DNA of 64,000 nt. Source: Pteria penguin (taxonomy: Eukaryota; Mollusca; Bivalvia; Pterioida; Pteriidae). A model generated the notes under the pieces. The model had not been told where the DNA came from. It saw only the letters and a list, made by a program, of their open reading frames with translations, and ran no database searches. Positions 14,371-28,600 of this stretch are shown piece by piece. The stretch covers positions 35,377,585 to 35,441,584 of the forward strand of contig CM068580.1 of assembly GCA_035048485.1 (NCBI GenBank). Reading direction: 5' to 3'. Each line of letters opens with the position of its first letter. Position 1 is the stretch's first letter. The translations under genes and the position numbers were made by a program.

Positions 14371-16008
14371 CATAGAATGCTCAATCCTTGTACCCTGATT
14401 TTAAGATGCAGTGGATGAGAACCATAGTCCCCCTGGATATATAGATTTACAAGACAAAGTGCCCTTTCAATAGTCCTATGGTAGTCATGGTGGGAGTCGT
14501 ACAAGTATGTTCACCACTGAGCTGTGCACTCCACACAGCAATACCATATAAACTATCATGGTCAGTAAACACTAATATACTTGTACTTTATTTCTATCAA
14601 TCTGAACTCTCACAATATACTTGATATGGTGTTTTATATATGTCTTTCTACCGTGATATCACCGTCCAAATAATAAAGTTACAAAGAGAAATGTAGCAAA
14701 TTGTACATTACTGGACATAGACCTAGATAACAAAAGAGGACTGTGTGGGTGTTATCTACCTTAATAATTAATCACAGATTTTTTTTACCAAAAAAAGAAA
14801 AAAAAAACATTTGCTATAATTTTTTTTAATTTTTTGTTTGTTTGTTGTTTTTTCTAACTGAAATTTTTATTAGAATAAAACTGATTTAATCAAAAACTAA
14901 AAATAATATATATCCAAGTGATACAGTGATTACAGAATTCATTGATTCTATTTACACATTCCATGAATACCAAATACATTACTGCTGTCTGAACCCTGTG
15001 ATATGAATTTCTATTATGAAATAGAGAGCTAATTGTTCTCAAACTCAAAAATTGATTAAAACAATTAGGAATATGTTAAACAAAGAAATCTCCTCACTCT
15101 AAACACAAAATCTTAATCAAAAGAAAAAGATCTAGGACTGTCCTATCAGGACAGATACCCTCAGTGACAGCAGAGTCTAACAGTTAGTCTAGGTCAAGGT
15201 CATGATATACATTTGTACTGTTTATCCAAACCCCAACCCTTACTGTTCAAGATATATAATAAATGAACAAAAATAAAACTCCAGACAAGTTCATGTCTGT
15301 AGATAGCACAAAGTCTCAAAATGAAACAGACAAGTTTATGTTGTACAAAATATCATTCTGTCAAGAATGAATCACAAGTTGATGTCTAGCCTAAAAAAAA
15401 ATTGCCGGTACGTCGTCAGATTGCACACCCTTAAGTGATTATAAACCTAAATCTATAATATGAATAGAATCTATAAAAGATAAGTGAAAAAAAAGTTCCT
15501 GAAAACTTCATGTCTATGGATAGCACAAAGTCCCAAAATGAAATAAATGCATTATCTCCCAAAGATGATAAAAACACCAAAATGTAGAAAAATGGCTCCA
15601 AAGAAATGAAAATGGGAGATACACACCATAATGTGATAATGAAGCTAAATCTATAATTTCAATGGAATCTGTGGGAAGGTAAATGAAAACTTTAGACAAG
15701 GTTGTATTTAGAGAATAAAGTCCTAAAAATGGCAAAAACCTAAAAAAATGTTTAAAAACAGCTTCAAAGAGATGAAAATGGGATGTGCACTACTTTAAGT
15801 GGTTATAAAGCTAATTCTAAAATTTTGATGGAATCTATAAAAAGGCAAATGAGAAAAACTCCGGACAAGGATGTGTCTACGGATGCTGGACAGACAAGGG
15901 TTGGATGGACAGACAAATGGACAGACAAGGTGATTCCAATAAACCCCTTACTATGTTGCAAGTGATATAATGATGCTCTAGCACCGGCTGTTTTCTTCAC
16001 TTTGCATC
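14371..16008. other. 3' flank of receptor gene with diverged tandem repeat
   Basis: From about 15240 to 15960 a unit of roughly 165-200 bp recurs (GAGATGAAAATGGGAKRTGC, CTATAAAAGGYAAATGA, CTCCAGACAAG). It ends in a GGACAGACAAATGGACAGAC-type tail near 15890-15930, a layout seen at the ends of several dispersed repeats here. Part of this probably belongs to the 3' UTR of the minus-strand gene. Minus-strand AATAAA candidates lie near 14866 and 14587, but none can be assigned with confidence. Confidence 0.5.
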
Positions 16009-16622
16009 TCAGCAATTAGGAAGATACCCATTAGAAATCATTCTAGGATTATACATATTCATTGGTATCTGTGATGGTCTGTTATTGAGGTCCATTGTTG
16101 TGATCTGTGGACTACTCTGCTCACCTGTTCTGATCTGTCCATTAGTCAAATCCAATAATGTGGTATAACCGTTAATCATTCTCAATGGAGTTATTTGTAT
16201 TGGTTTATCAGTTTTCTCCACTGAATCTCCTTCAGGAGTAAGATTCCAAACATTTCTTTCACTTTGTGTCCCATGAATATCCTGAGAATTATGAGGAAGA
16301 TATATGTTCTTCCTATAGTCCATAAACTTCTGTGAAATCATCTCTTTCTCTGAAGAACAAGATTCTGAGTTATTACTTTGGTTTGATACCCCAGAACCAA
16401 ACAAATTATCTGAGGAAACAGAGTCTTCTCCGACAATACTATTAACTGGCATGGTGACCTCCTCATGACATGAGCCTTTGTTCTCTATGTTTATTTTCAG
16501 ACTTTCCTCATCAGTTATCCCAATGTTTTCATTGGTTACCATACTTTGATTTTGATTAGGAGTTTCATTTTCCACTTCAACACTCTCAAAATTTGAAGTT
16601 TTATTTACAACTGTATCAGGAT
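16009..16622 (-). CDS. Terminal exon of the transmembrane gene (C-terminal 203 residues)
   Basis: Acceptor CTCTTTTGTAG precedes 16622. The exon begins with AT, which completes a GAT (Asp) codon with the G ending the exon at 25205, so the phase fits. The product is hydrophilic, rich in Asn, Ser, Glu and Thr, and ends in NGYLPNC followed by TGA at 16009-16011. No domain recognised; likely disordered cytoplasmic tail. Confidence 0.8.
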
Positions 16623-19600
16623 CTACAAAAGAGCAATGATACATCAATGATTCTGATAATAAAATATTTGTTTTATTATTTAATCAAGAACATTTTGTAA
16701 ATATATTCACCCCTACTTTATCTTATTTACTTAGTAAAAAATCTTGCCTCTGCTGGTTTATAATTCTCTGGCACTAATAATGCACCAAATTTTTCTGAAT
16801 TCATTACTCTACAGTTTTAAGAGACATTTATAATGATCTAAAAGCAACAGTAAGTGGACTGGAATTGTAAGACAACTTTATTCTTACTAATTTTATCAAA
16901 TATTGAAAACAAGAAGAGTTGGCCATACAATTTACCGTCAAATTATAGAATCCTTAATAATGTTATATACATGTACATTCAAAAACCTTCTTTTTCCAGC
17001 ATTAATGATGAATGAGTAAATTTTGAAAAACATGGTAGTAAGCAATGACAATAGATTTAGCAACAGATTCTCTTGTAAGCACAATTTTTAATGTCACTGT
17101 ATAAAATCTTACATTCAGTTAGCTCATTACAAACGACCAAAACCTTAGAATATTGTATTAAACATGTCCACACTTATGTGTTGAGATTTTCAACATGGTC
17201 GCCATTAGTACTCTTTACTTATAAGCCTGTACTCTCTCTAGATATAATTTTACAACAACTGTTAGGTCATATACTAATTAACAGAGTTTTCAGATTCTTA
17301 GGAATGCATTTCTTAATAGATATCTTGGATTTATGACTCTAAGGAGAAAGGTGTGTCATTGTTTGTTTTGAATTTAGGTCATGGTGAAGGAATTAATATT
17401 AAAACAAGGTCTTTTAAAAAGGAAAAAATAAATTTCTTTTCTGTAGAATGTAAAATGCAAATCAGAGGTGTTGGGATAATCAAATGCTCACCCACAAAAG
17501 TTTGCTAAGGAAATCTTGTCATTTGTAATATATATATATATATGATATTACCTTGGATCATAGTCTGGATAAACATGCATCAAGAGCAACAATATTTTAA
17601 AGTTTTATTACAATTTAAGCAATGGCTCCAAAAAATGTATCAGCAAGTTGCATTCCAGTGACCATGAACTTGGTGATATGACTTTTGGCCAGGAGCCAAA
17701 TAATCTACTGATTGCCCTATGCTGGCTCTACCTAGATTTATTGAGACAATGTTTTCAAGTCAATTATCATGAATTTAATCTCATGATATGATTTTTGGTA
17801 AAAGTCAGAGCACACTTTTGAGTCAACTGCAAAAATATATTAACTGTATTAACTATCAAAGCAGGGGTTGCCAAGATATTAATGTGAATACTATGTCAGC
17901 ATGCTTCATTCTAGTGACCTTGACCCTGGTGTCATGACCTCGGACAAAGATCATGAAGCAACTTTGGTCCAATGGCAACAACATACTGGAGTTTGAAAAC
18001 CATCAAAGCAGTGGCAACATACATCCTAGAGCCCATTTTAGAACGCTTCTTCCCCAATCAGCTGAACATTTGGGACATGTCTTTTGGATGTTTTTAGATC
18101 AAGGGCAATGTCTGAAGCATAGGAGCATCAGGTAGTATTGAGCTAGAGATCTTAGATAAGGAGATGAAACTCTTTTTTCAAAATAATGTTTTATCTTTTA
18201 GTTTATTTATAAATATATGTACTTCCCTTTCAATTTTACATTCACCATATCACAAAATGACCTTGGATCAATGTTATTAAGCATCTTTAGTGCAAGGGCA
18301 ACAACACGAGATGTTTGACAACATTAAAAGCATCAGCTATTAAGATCTGATTTCAGCATGACAATTCTTAGTCAGCTTGACTTTTGTAATGTGATCATGG
18401 GTCTGGCTATTGGGTCAAGAGAAACAATATGGTAAATATAGTGGGGATCTAAGTAAGGATTGTTGAGATATGTATATGAAATATATTCACCTTATCATCT
18501 TAACAATCATCATTTCATGACAAATAAAGAACTGGCCCTTAATGAGGTGTTTGACAACATTATTTTCTGTATCCAACAACAACAATAAAAACCACACTAC
18601 TTAATAAAAAATGAAAGGATTTGAAAGTCCTCAAGGTTGGAATTGCATGGTCAATTACATCAAAGGTAATAAAGTTGTGATCCACCAAGAGATCACACAC
18701 CAAGCGTGTAATGTTTAGGATCAGTGTTGACAAAAACACGGTCTGCGTTGAACAGAACAAACAAAAACAATGAGGGACTTGATGCATCGCCTTCGCGCTT
18801 TCGCCCATTCACACATAAAGAATTAATGTACAATGACACCAAATTTCATTTAACAAGAGGCCCAAGTGGGCCTATATCGCTCACCTGAGCACAAAGTGCA
18901 TATTTACAAGCAAGCAAGAAATTCTGTGCAGGGGTTCTGGAGAGGAAGATGAAAATGTGTCAATCAAACAGAGCCAATGGCGGCCATCTTGGATTACGGA
19001 TCGGCATAAAAAACACAAACTTGGTAGAGGACTTTGAGTACTTACTTCCTATGAAGTTTGGTGAAATTCTGTGCAGCGGTTCTGGAGGAGAAGTCGAAAA
19101 TGTGTCAACCAATCAGAGCCAATGGCGGCCATCTTGGATCACGGATCGGCATAAAAAACACGAACTTGGTAGAGGACCTTGAGTACTTACCTCCTATGAA
19201 GTTTGGTGAAATTCTGTGCAGCAGTTCTGGAGAAGAAGTCGAAAATGTGTCAACCAATCAGAGCCAATGGCGGCCATCTTGGATCAAGGATCGGCAAAAA
19301 AAACACAAACTTGGTAGAGGACCTTGAGTACTTACTTCCTATGAAGTTTGGTGAAATTCTGTGCAGCAGTTCTGGAGGAGAAGTCGAAAATGTGTCAACC
19401 AATCAGAGCCAATGGCGGCCATCTTGGATCAAGGATGGGCATAAAAAACACAAACTTGGTAGAGGACTTTGAGTACTTACTTCCTATGAAGTTTAGTGAA
19501 ATTCTGTGTATCATTTCTGGAGGAGAAGTCAAAAATGTGTCAACCAATCAGAGCCAATGGCGGCCATCTTGGATCACGGATCGGCATAAAAAACACAAAC

Positions 19601-22600
19601 TTTGTAGAAGACCTTGAGTACTTACTTCCTATGGAGTTTGGTGAAATTCTGTGCAGCGGTTCTGGAGAAGAAGTCGAAAATGTAGAAAAGTTAACGACGG
19701 ATGCTGCACTATGACAATAGCTCACTTGAGCTCCAAAGACAGTCCATTTTGGAAATGCAACAAGCTAATGAACTATACATGTCATGTTTAAAGCATATTT
19801 GATTTGAATTCTTTGCCTGAAATCGCAAATCAAAGTCATTCGCCTTTTCATTTGCCGATTTTGTCAAACAAATCCGCTATCATTTTCTCTCATCACTTTT
19901 GACCTTGACAGTAGTATGAAATTAGCAATCTGGACAAAGTCTCCCGCTGTACATGTACATTTGGGGAAAACCACGTCTACACATGTAGATCTATAAATGA
20001 CTGGACATACCATATCATCTCAAAATAACTTTAAGTGACACTATTTATTCATATGCATTTGTCAAAACCACTACAGAAATTAGGGAGGAGGAGCACTTAC
20101 TACACAATATAGATTTATACATGTAAAGGGAGAAAGATAATGTCCCTTTTCAGAGACTATGGGTCAACGACACAAACCAAGGTAACACTTGCATAACCAG
20201 AGTACATATATGACAAAATGAGACAACACTTGGCTTCTATGATGAACAGTCTCTGAGAAGTAATAATCACTAACTGTTGTTATGTACAGAGAGGGGAATC
20301 ACTTGATCCCAATTGGTTCTAAAATCACATACTAACAAAATTTTATTACCCATTCTCAATACCTAATCAAAAATGATAACAAGAGGTCCAAGTGGGCCTA
20401 TATCGCTCACCTGAGTACCTAGATGATCAGTCATGCATGAAGGAAGAATTCATTTATTTTTGCATTACTGTGACCAAGTCAACACAAATGTTGAAAATAT
20501 GTCAAATTTTATTTCAGACTAGAATAAAAAACAACACTTTTTGCACATCCATTCAGGTGATTTTGATATTAAGCATTTCCTTTGTCTCTGCAAAATGTCA
20601 TTCATGGCAACAAGTTAGTCATTTTCTTTAGGTGGGGCCTTTTGTTGACTGATTTCAAGTCTGGGTCATGAACAACAATTGTTTCGAATATTGTCCAGAT
20701 CTAACTTAAAATTGCCTAATTTCATATGTTGAGTGTTGAGAAACATCTAAAAACTTATTTAGATGTGTAAAGAAATGAAAAAAAAATTCTGACCATAGCT
20801 GGATTTGAACCGCTACTCTCCATATTTCAATTACCAAGTGGTATATGTACCATTGTGAGACCTATCTTTTAGACATGGTGGCATTATCTGTTAACCAATT
20901 TGGATGAAATTTACCAAATTGATAGAGGACCTTTAGTACTTCATGTATTCCATGTTTCATTCAAATTTTTCATGTGGTATAACAGCAGAAGTGAAAAATG
21001 TGATTGAATTGTTCCTATACACCCTCATTTGGAAGTCTTAAAAAATTCATAGAAAATCCCAAAATTGAGATATTGACAAAATTCTTTCAAAGTAACATTC
21101 CTTACCATAATTATGATCACAATAGTCCATAAGAAATCATCATTATCAATTAACTAGGTAATATGACACTTTTCTGCATTGAAATCACCAAGTCCAAAGA
21201 AATGTCAAAAAAAAATTCTAAAATTTGATTTTGGAAGGGAACCAAAATGACAATACATCTTCACTCATCCCTCTAGATCATTTCTATGCATTCTGTTTGT
21301 CTCTGTATACAACCTGTATGAAAAAGAATGTTGTTAAAGGAGGGAACTCTTTTGTGACCTACTTTTGACTATGGTGGCGCCACCTGTGAAGAGGTCTGGA
21401 CGAAAACAACAGAATTTGAAGAGGATCATAAGTGACTTATTTCTACCAAGATTTATTAAAATCCTTCAAACAGTTTTGTAGAAAAAGTTGAAAATGTGAG
21501 AAATGGCCAACCCCCCCCTTTTTTTTTCGATGTCTTAAACTTAAAATTGTCTAATTTCATATGTTGAGTGTTGAGAAACATCTAAAAAGTTATTTAGAAG
21601 TGTAAAGAAATGAAAAAAAAAATTTTTGATCACAGCTGGATTTGAACCACTACTCTCCATATTTCATTTACCAAGTGGTATATGTACCATTGTGAGACCT
21701 ACTTATTAGACATGGTGGCATTATCTGTTTACCAATTTGGATGAAATTTACCAAATTGAAGGAGGACCTTTAGTACTTCATGTATTCCATGTTTCATTAA
21801 AATCTTTCATGTGGTTTTGTAGAAAAAGTTGAAAATGTGAAAAATGGCCAAACCCCCCCCCCCTTTTTTTTGGAAGTCTTAAAAAATTCATAAAAAATCC
21901 AAAAATTGAGATAATGACAAAATTCTTTAACAATAATATTCCTTACCACAATTATGATCAAAATAGTCATTAAGAAATCATCAATATCAATTAACTGAAA
22001 AACATGACACATTTCTGCATTGAAATGACTAAGTCCAAAAACACGTCAAAAAAGCGTAAATTTCTATTTGACGGATCTTACCCCGAACACAATTTTTAAT
22101 AACCCATCTTTATAGATTGTTGAAATGTAATTAGTTTCCCCATATATGTACTGGTTCTGGAGAAGAAGATGTTTGAAGAGGGGTACCGTTTTGGGCACTT
22201 TTGGCCCCGCCCTGGATCCACCCCTGAGGGAATCTGGATCCCGAACACAATTTTAGTAGGGGACCTTGAGTACATCATTTACACAAAGTTTGATCCAAAT
22301 CTATAAAGTAGTTCCAGAGAAGAAGTCGAAAATGTGAAAAAGTTAACGACGGACGGACGACGACGACGGACGGCGCACTACGACTATAGCTCACTTGAGC
22401 CTTTGGCTCAGGTGAGCTAAAAACTGCTTAACCCAAAGGATACCGTTTTCCTCAAAACAACTTCCATTTGTTTCTGTTTTTAGAATCCCACATTTCGTAA
22501 TATACGAGATTTACAGTTACTGGACGCAATTAAAATAGCTGACCTGAATCTTCGTGAGTCATTAATATCATCAGTAGTTAGCACATACAAAGTTATATGA

Positions 22601-25600
22601 TACATAGCTATAATGGCCAGCATCAGCTACAACAAAAATTGTGATGTGAATATTTAAGGTGCAAAGACTAGGGGCCATATAGCAGGACATAGGACAGACA
22701 CATGTTTATTACATCTATTGGCAGGGTACTTACGACCTTAGAATTAAAACAAACTTTACCTTCTCCATAAAGCAGTCTACAAAGTCGAAATACATCTATA
22801 GAGGACCTTATTTAAAATGTAATTGGGTATTACATGACAAATTCCAAAAATATTTGATTTATTTCATAAAATAGATTTTATAAGATACTCTAGACAACAT
22901 TTCAAGTAAATATAAGTTAAAAAATGATTTTGCATGTTGCAATAATATAAAAATATGATATAAATTCAAAAGCCTCACGTGAAAACATTTGAAACAAAAG
23001 AACTGTGGTTAATCAAAACTGCATACTACACTTGTTTCTTAATTTCGGGAAAACAACTTTTTACAAATGGCAAGAACTCTTGTAGAATTAAGTAAAACAA
23101 TTTAATATCAGACATAATCTGTATTTCTTCATAATTTAGTCACATACTAAATTTTAGTTCAATATCTCAAAACAGGGCTACAAGTTGACACTAATCTTAA
23201 CCTAAAATGTATAACTCTGTATTTCTTTCATTGGAACAGTTCTACACTATACAAGTTTTTACCCTAGCTGAGCATGATGTTAAACTAAATGTATGACCTT
23301 GCATCAAGGTCCTCTAGGTCATGACGTGTATGAACAAATTTTGATTAAATATGAAAAAACAAGAGTATCAGTAAAGCTGATTGATGCTCCCCGATTTGCA
23401 GTTATACTTATAATGCAGGAAATTGATGACTCAATTCATACACAAAAAATCAGAAAAACTGATGGATGGATGTATGGGAAATCATTGTATTAACTGATGA
23501 CAATTTCAAATCTCAATGTATCATATGGATATCCAATTGAGTCAACTGTAGAATAACAAGTGATCAAATATCTTAAAATATTATGAGTAAGCTTGACCTT
23601 GAATAGTTATTAAAAAAAAACTTTTTATTGTGACCTTGACCTTTCAGAAATTACCTTGAGTGACCTTGTCCAAAAGCATTTAACCTAAATAATATTTTGG
23701 TGAAGCATGATCAAATTCTGATGAAAGGTGATTGACACAAAAGAACAGATTTATCGGTTATTTTATACCAAGTTATAGTAGCTAACTGTTTATTTGCTTG
23801 GTTGATTCTTGTTTATATCATACCAAGATCACTGCATTTATATGCTGATGACATTTGCAATGCACAAAAATTTAGAATTTTGCAACAAACTCATCTGAAT
23901 CAGTGAGGAATCTTTTTATGTTCCATGCCTATTGTGACACGGGACCACAAGTTTTACTGTCTCATCTGAAAGATAGGACACCAATGAGCCACCAGGGGAA
24001 TTCAAACCCTGGACCTCTCATTCATGAGCCACACAGCTACCAGATTGAGCTTCTCAGGCTTTTTTCCTCAATGACATCCAAACAAATGATAGATATTCCT
24101 GCGATGCACTAACAAAATACTTGCGTACATTTCAAAGATACTGAAACATGGTAGGTGCTCTCCATAGGTGAGAGTTTGATTGATTGATTATTGTTTTACG
24201 TCACTCCATGATTATTTCACTTATATGGTGACAGCATCTGCCTGATGCATTGCATACAAATTTTGACCTAATTGCAACAGACCCTTCCGAAGCCGTGAGG
24301 GATCTTTTAGTGCCACGCTTACTGTGACACGGGACCTTGGTTTTTACTGTCTCATCCGAAAGACAGAACACTGATGTGCCCAGGGCAGAAGTCGAACCCA
24401 GGACCCCTTGATCACGAGCCCAACACCTTATCCACTAAGCCACACTGGCTTCTATAGGTGAGAGAATACAGCCAGTTTTGTTCGGTCTTCTGTAGTTTGG
24501 CCTGTCTTTAAAGCTACCTGATATCAGACAAATTTCATATAAACAGCAAAACAGATGCCTACTAATTTATGACGCACACAAGGTCACAAGGTTTTAGTCA
24601 TGACATGCTCTGGTCATAAGGAAGCTATGTGTGAAATATTATGTTTATACTCCTCTTAGTTGATGAGATTTTGCTTCAACCAGAAACTTAACCAAACACC
24701 AACAGACAGACATTGCCTATCTGTAGATAGTAAATGCTTTGCAATCTGGCCAATAAAATTGTAAGATATACCAGTGAATGTTTAGAAGTGTACAATATTT
24801 CTATTTAACTCTTTAAAGAACATTTTCAACAAAGATTTTGGGGAAAGAACAGAAGCCAATCACAGCTAAAGGTGATAACCTTCAATAATAATCAAACACC
24901 AGAACAAAATTTGTAGTACCGGGTATAAAAAAGTCAAGTGCATGCATCTAACTTTATAACAATTGTAAAACTGTTTTCTTTAATGCGATGACAACCAAAT
25001 ACAAAATCCATTTGTTTTCTGGATAATGACTGCACTCGTTGATAAATAATAAAAAAAATTAAAAGTCTGTGTATGATTAGGGATAGTGATAACAATATAT
25101 GAGTATATATATATAACATATACATTATATAAGTTGCATAATGTATAAATGAAATATAAATACTATATAAATGTAATAAGTATAAAAAACAGTTTTATGA
25201 TTACCTGAATGTTGTGAAAAGACTTTCATTTCCAAGTCATTATGAGAAGCTCCTACTGCTTCCACTCTAGATACACGGCAGATAGTGATGTCAACAGGAT
25301 CTAATAAGGTTGCATTAAATGCTAAAGATGCCTTAGAATATCCAGGTGGTGAGGATGTGTCCCCATTTATTTCTTTTTTATCCTCATCAATAGGAGGTAG
25401 AATGCTTACGGGAGAAGTAGGAGAGTTCATACTATCTCTACCACTGTCATTACTCTCTTGACGATCCATCTGGAAAGTAATTATAATGTGCAAATAACAA
25501 AGAGCAGGGAACTTTTCTATATATAGTAATATGGCTATAAATAAGTATATCAAAAGGAGGTACTGAAACATTTGGAAAATAACAAATTCATGTACGCATA

Positions 25601-28600
25601 TGTAATTTTAAAAAACAAACAAGCTCAACATTCAACATTCCAGCAGCCCAAGCATCATGCTCTAATAAAACATTTTTAGCAGTAAAACATTGTATAAAGC
25701 AAAGACGAAAGTGTTGACAGCTAGAGTGACAAAATAGAAAGTTGTATATATCAAAGTTCCTATCACAGTCTATAACACTTGTCAAAATATGAGTCTAATG
25801 CCTGTACAAACTCAGTTTTGCTAGGCATAAATGTCCCTATTACTATAACATAATGGCACTGCAGTGTATGCCTCATCTGCATAACATGATAGTACTGCTG
25901 TGACCACTATATCATGATAGTGCTGTTGTGCAAGTCTCATCTACTATATCATGACAACAATGTTGTGTATGTCTCATTCACTAGATCATGCTAGCACTGC
26001 AGTGTATGTCTCATCCACTAAATCATGACAGTACTGCTGTGTATGTCTCATCCACTATATCATAAAAGTACTGCTGTGTATGTCTCATCCACTATATCAT
26101 GACAGCACTGGGGTATATGTCTCATCCACTAAATAATGACAGTACTGCTGTGTATGTCTCATCAACTAGATCATGATAGCACTGCTGTGTATACCTTCCA
26201 CTATATCATGGTAATACTGTTGTGTATGCACTATCCACTATATCATGACAGAACTGTTGTGTAAGCACCATCAAATATATCATGATAGCACGGCAGTGCA
26301 TGTCCCATCCACTATATCATGACAGCACTGCTGTGTATGTCTCATCCACTATGTAATGATAGCACCGCAGTGTATGTCTCATCCACTATACCATGATAGC
26401 ACTGCTGTGTATGTCTCATCCACTATATCATGATAGGACTACAGTGTATGTCTCATCCACTATACATGTATCATGACAGCACTGCTGTGTATGTCTCATC
26501 CACTATATAATGATAGTACCACAGTGTATGTCTCATCCGCTATATCATGATAGCACTTCCGTGTATGTCTCATCCATTATATCATGATAGCACTGCAGTG
26601 TATGTCTCATCCATTATATCATGATAGCACTGCTGTGTATGTCTCATCCACTATATCATGATAGCACTGCTGTGTATGTCTCATCCATTATATCATGATA
26701 GCACTGCTGTGTATGTCTCATCCATTATATCATGATAGCACTGCTGTGTATGTCTCATCCATTATATCATGATAGCACTGCAGTGTATGTCTCATCCACT
26801 ATATCATGATAGCACTGCAGTGTATGTCTCATCCATTATATCATGATGGCATTGCTGTGTATGACTGACATCCACTATATCAAGATGGTACTGTAGTATA
26901 ACCACCTTCAACTACAGATGGGTGCAGTCCTAACATAACTTACACGTTTACATGAAAAGCAGTCACAAGGACTGCTTTAGTACACGTACCATCCGGACAC
27001 ACATTCACATGTCTACATTTGTAATTCTCTATGCAGTATGGATAGAGGAAATAAAATGGATCTAATTAAATTACTGCAAATGTCGCCATATATATACGTG
27101 TATTAAATGTAATGCTATAATGACAAGCCGCATGAAGGATTTGTAATATAACAAAAGAAATTGCCGCGTAGACATGGAATAAGGTATTTATGAAAAACTT
27201 CGTCAGTTTATACTAGCATGATTACTTTCTAATTTTATTTTATTGATTTATCTTTAATTAATCTATTTATGTATTTATTTTTTATTTGTTTACTTATATA
27301 GAATTAATTTATTTATGTATTTATTTTTTATTTATGTATTTATTATTATTATTTTCTAATTTAACTATTCTTCTATAATACAAGAATATAATAATCATCA
27401 TTATTATCTTCATTGATTTTTATTTAATTATTATTATTATTTTAATTTTCCTGAAATAAGGATAAATTTCATTATAGTAAATGTTCAGAAATAGCGTTCA
27501 ATATTATTAAAATTCATTCCTTAACTATTACGGGTGTTATTTAATTCTAAATATTTTACTTACACATTAATATGTTTTTATATTAAAATATATAATGTAT
27601 CTATCGATTTTCCTTCAAATCCTTTTATACATGCATGTACATGTTAATGTAAGTTTTAAGTTGTAAGCAAGTGAACATGGCTGTCAAGCACGTTCACGTG
27701 GCAGTCAAGTGCATTTACACGGTCTTGAAATTAAGTTCACAAGGAAATCTGTGTTAAGCAAATGCGTGTGCTCAGCAGTCCTGAGCACACTGAGCAGTCC
27801 TAAGTGCTTGAGGAAAGCAAACTTCACGTTAACGTGACGATAACATAATGTTATATTAGGACTGCACCTCAATGTATATCAAGATGGCACTGTTGTGTAT
27901 GCACCATCCACTATGTAATGAAGGTACTGTAATGCAAGTACCATTCATTATATTATGATGGTACTGTTGTGCATGTACCTTTAACTTTATTGTGATGATA
28001 CTAATGTTTATGCACCAGCAACTATTTCATAATGGCATTGCTGTGTATGCACCAATCAATTTACAATAATGATACTGCCCACCAACTATAATCTTTTGCA
28101 CTGCTGGGTGTGCTGTTTCCACTATATCATAATGGCATTGCTGTATTTGTCCCTATTACATCATAATTGCACTGCTGTGTAATTTATGTCCTATCAACTA
28201 CACTATAACATAATGGTAGTGCTGTATATGCCTCACATACTTTTTTATGATGGTAAAGTTGTATGTTCCATGTTCCATCCACTTTATTATGATTTTACAA
28301 TAGTGTATGTCCCATCCACTATATTATTAAGGCACTGCTGTGTACTTGTATGCCTCTTCCAATATATCATAATGACACTGCTATTTATGTCTGAGGCTGG
28401 TGTGGCCTTGTGGATAAGGTGCTCTGCTCATGATCGAGAGGTCCCGGGTTCGACTCCCGTCTAGGTGCACCAGTGTTCTGTCTTTCGAATGAGACAGTAA
28501 AAACTGAGGTCCGGTGTCACAGTAGGCGTGGCACTAAAAGATCCCTCACTGCTTTGGGTGGGTTTGTTGAAAAGGTCTAAATTTGTATGCAATGCATCAG

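Noticed and set aside
19058..19617. Series of overlapping 72-89-aa plus-strand open frames
   Set aside because: They are copies of one 145-bp repeat unit read in shifting frames inside a mobile element.
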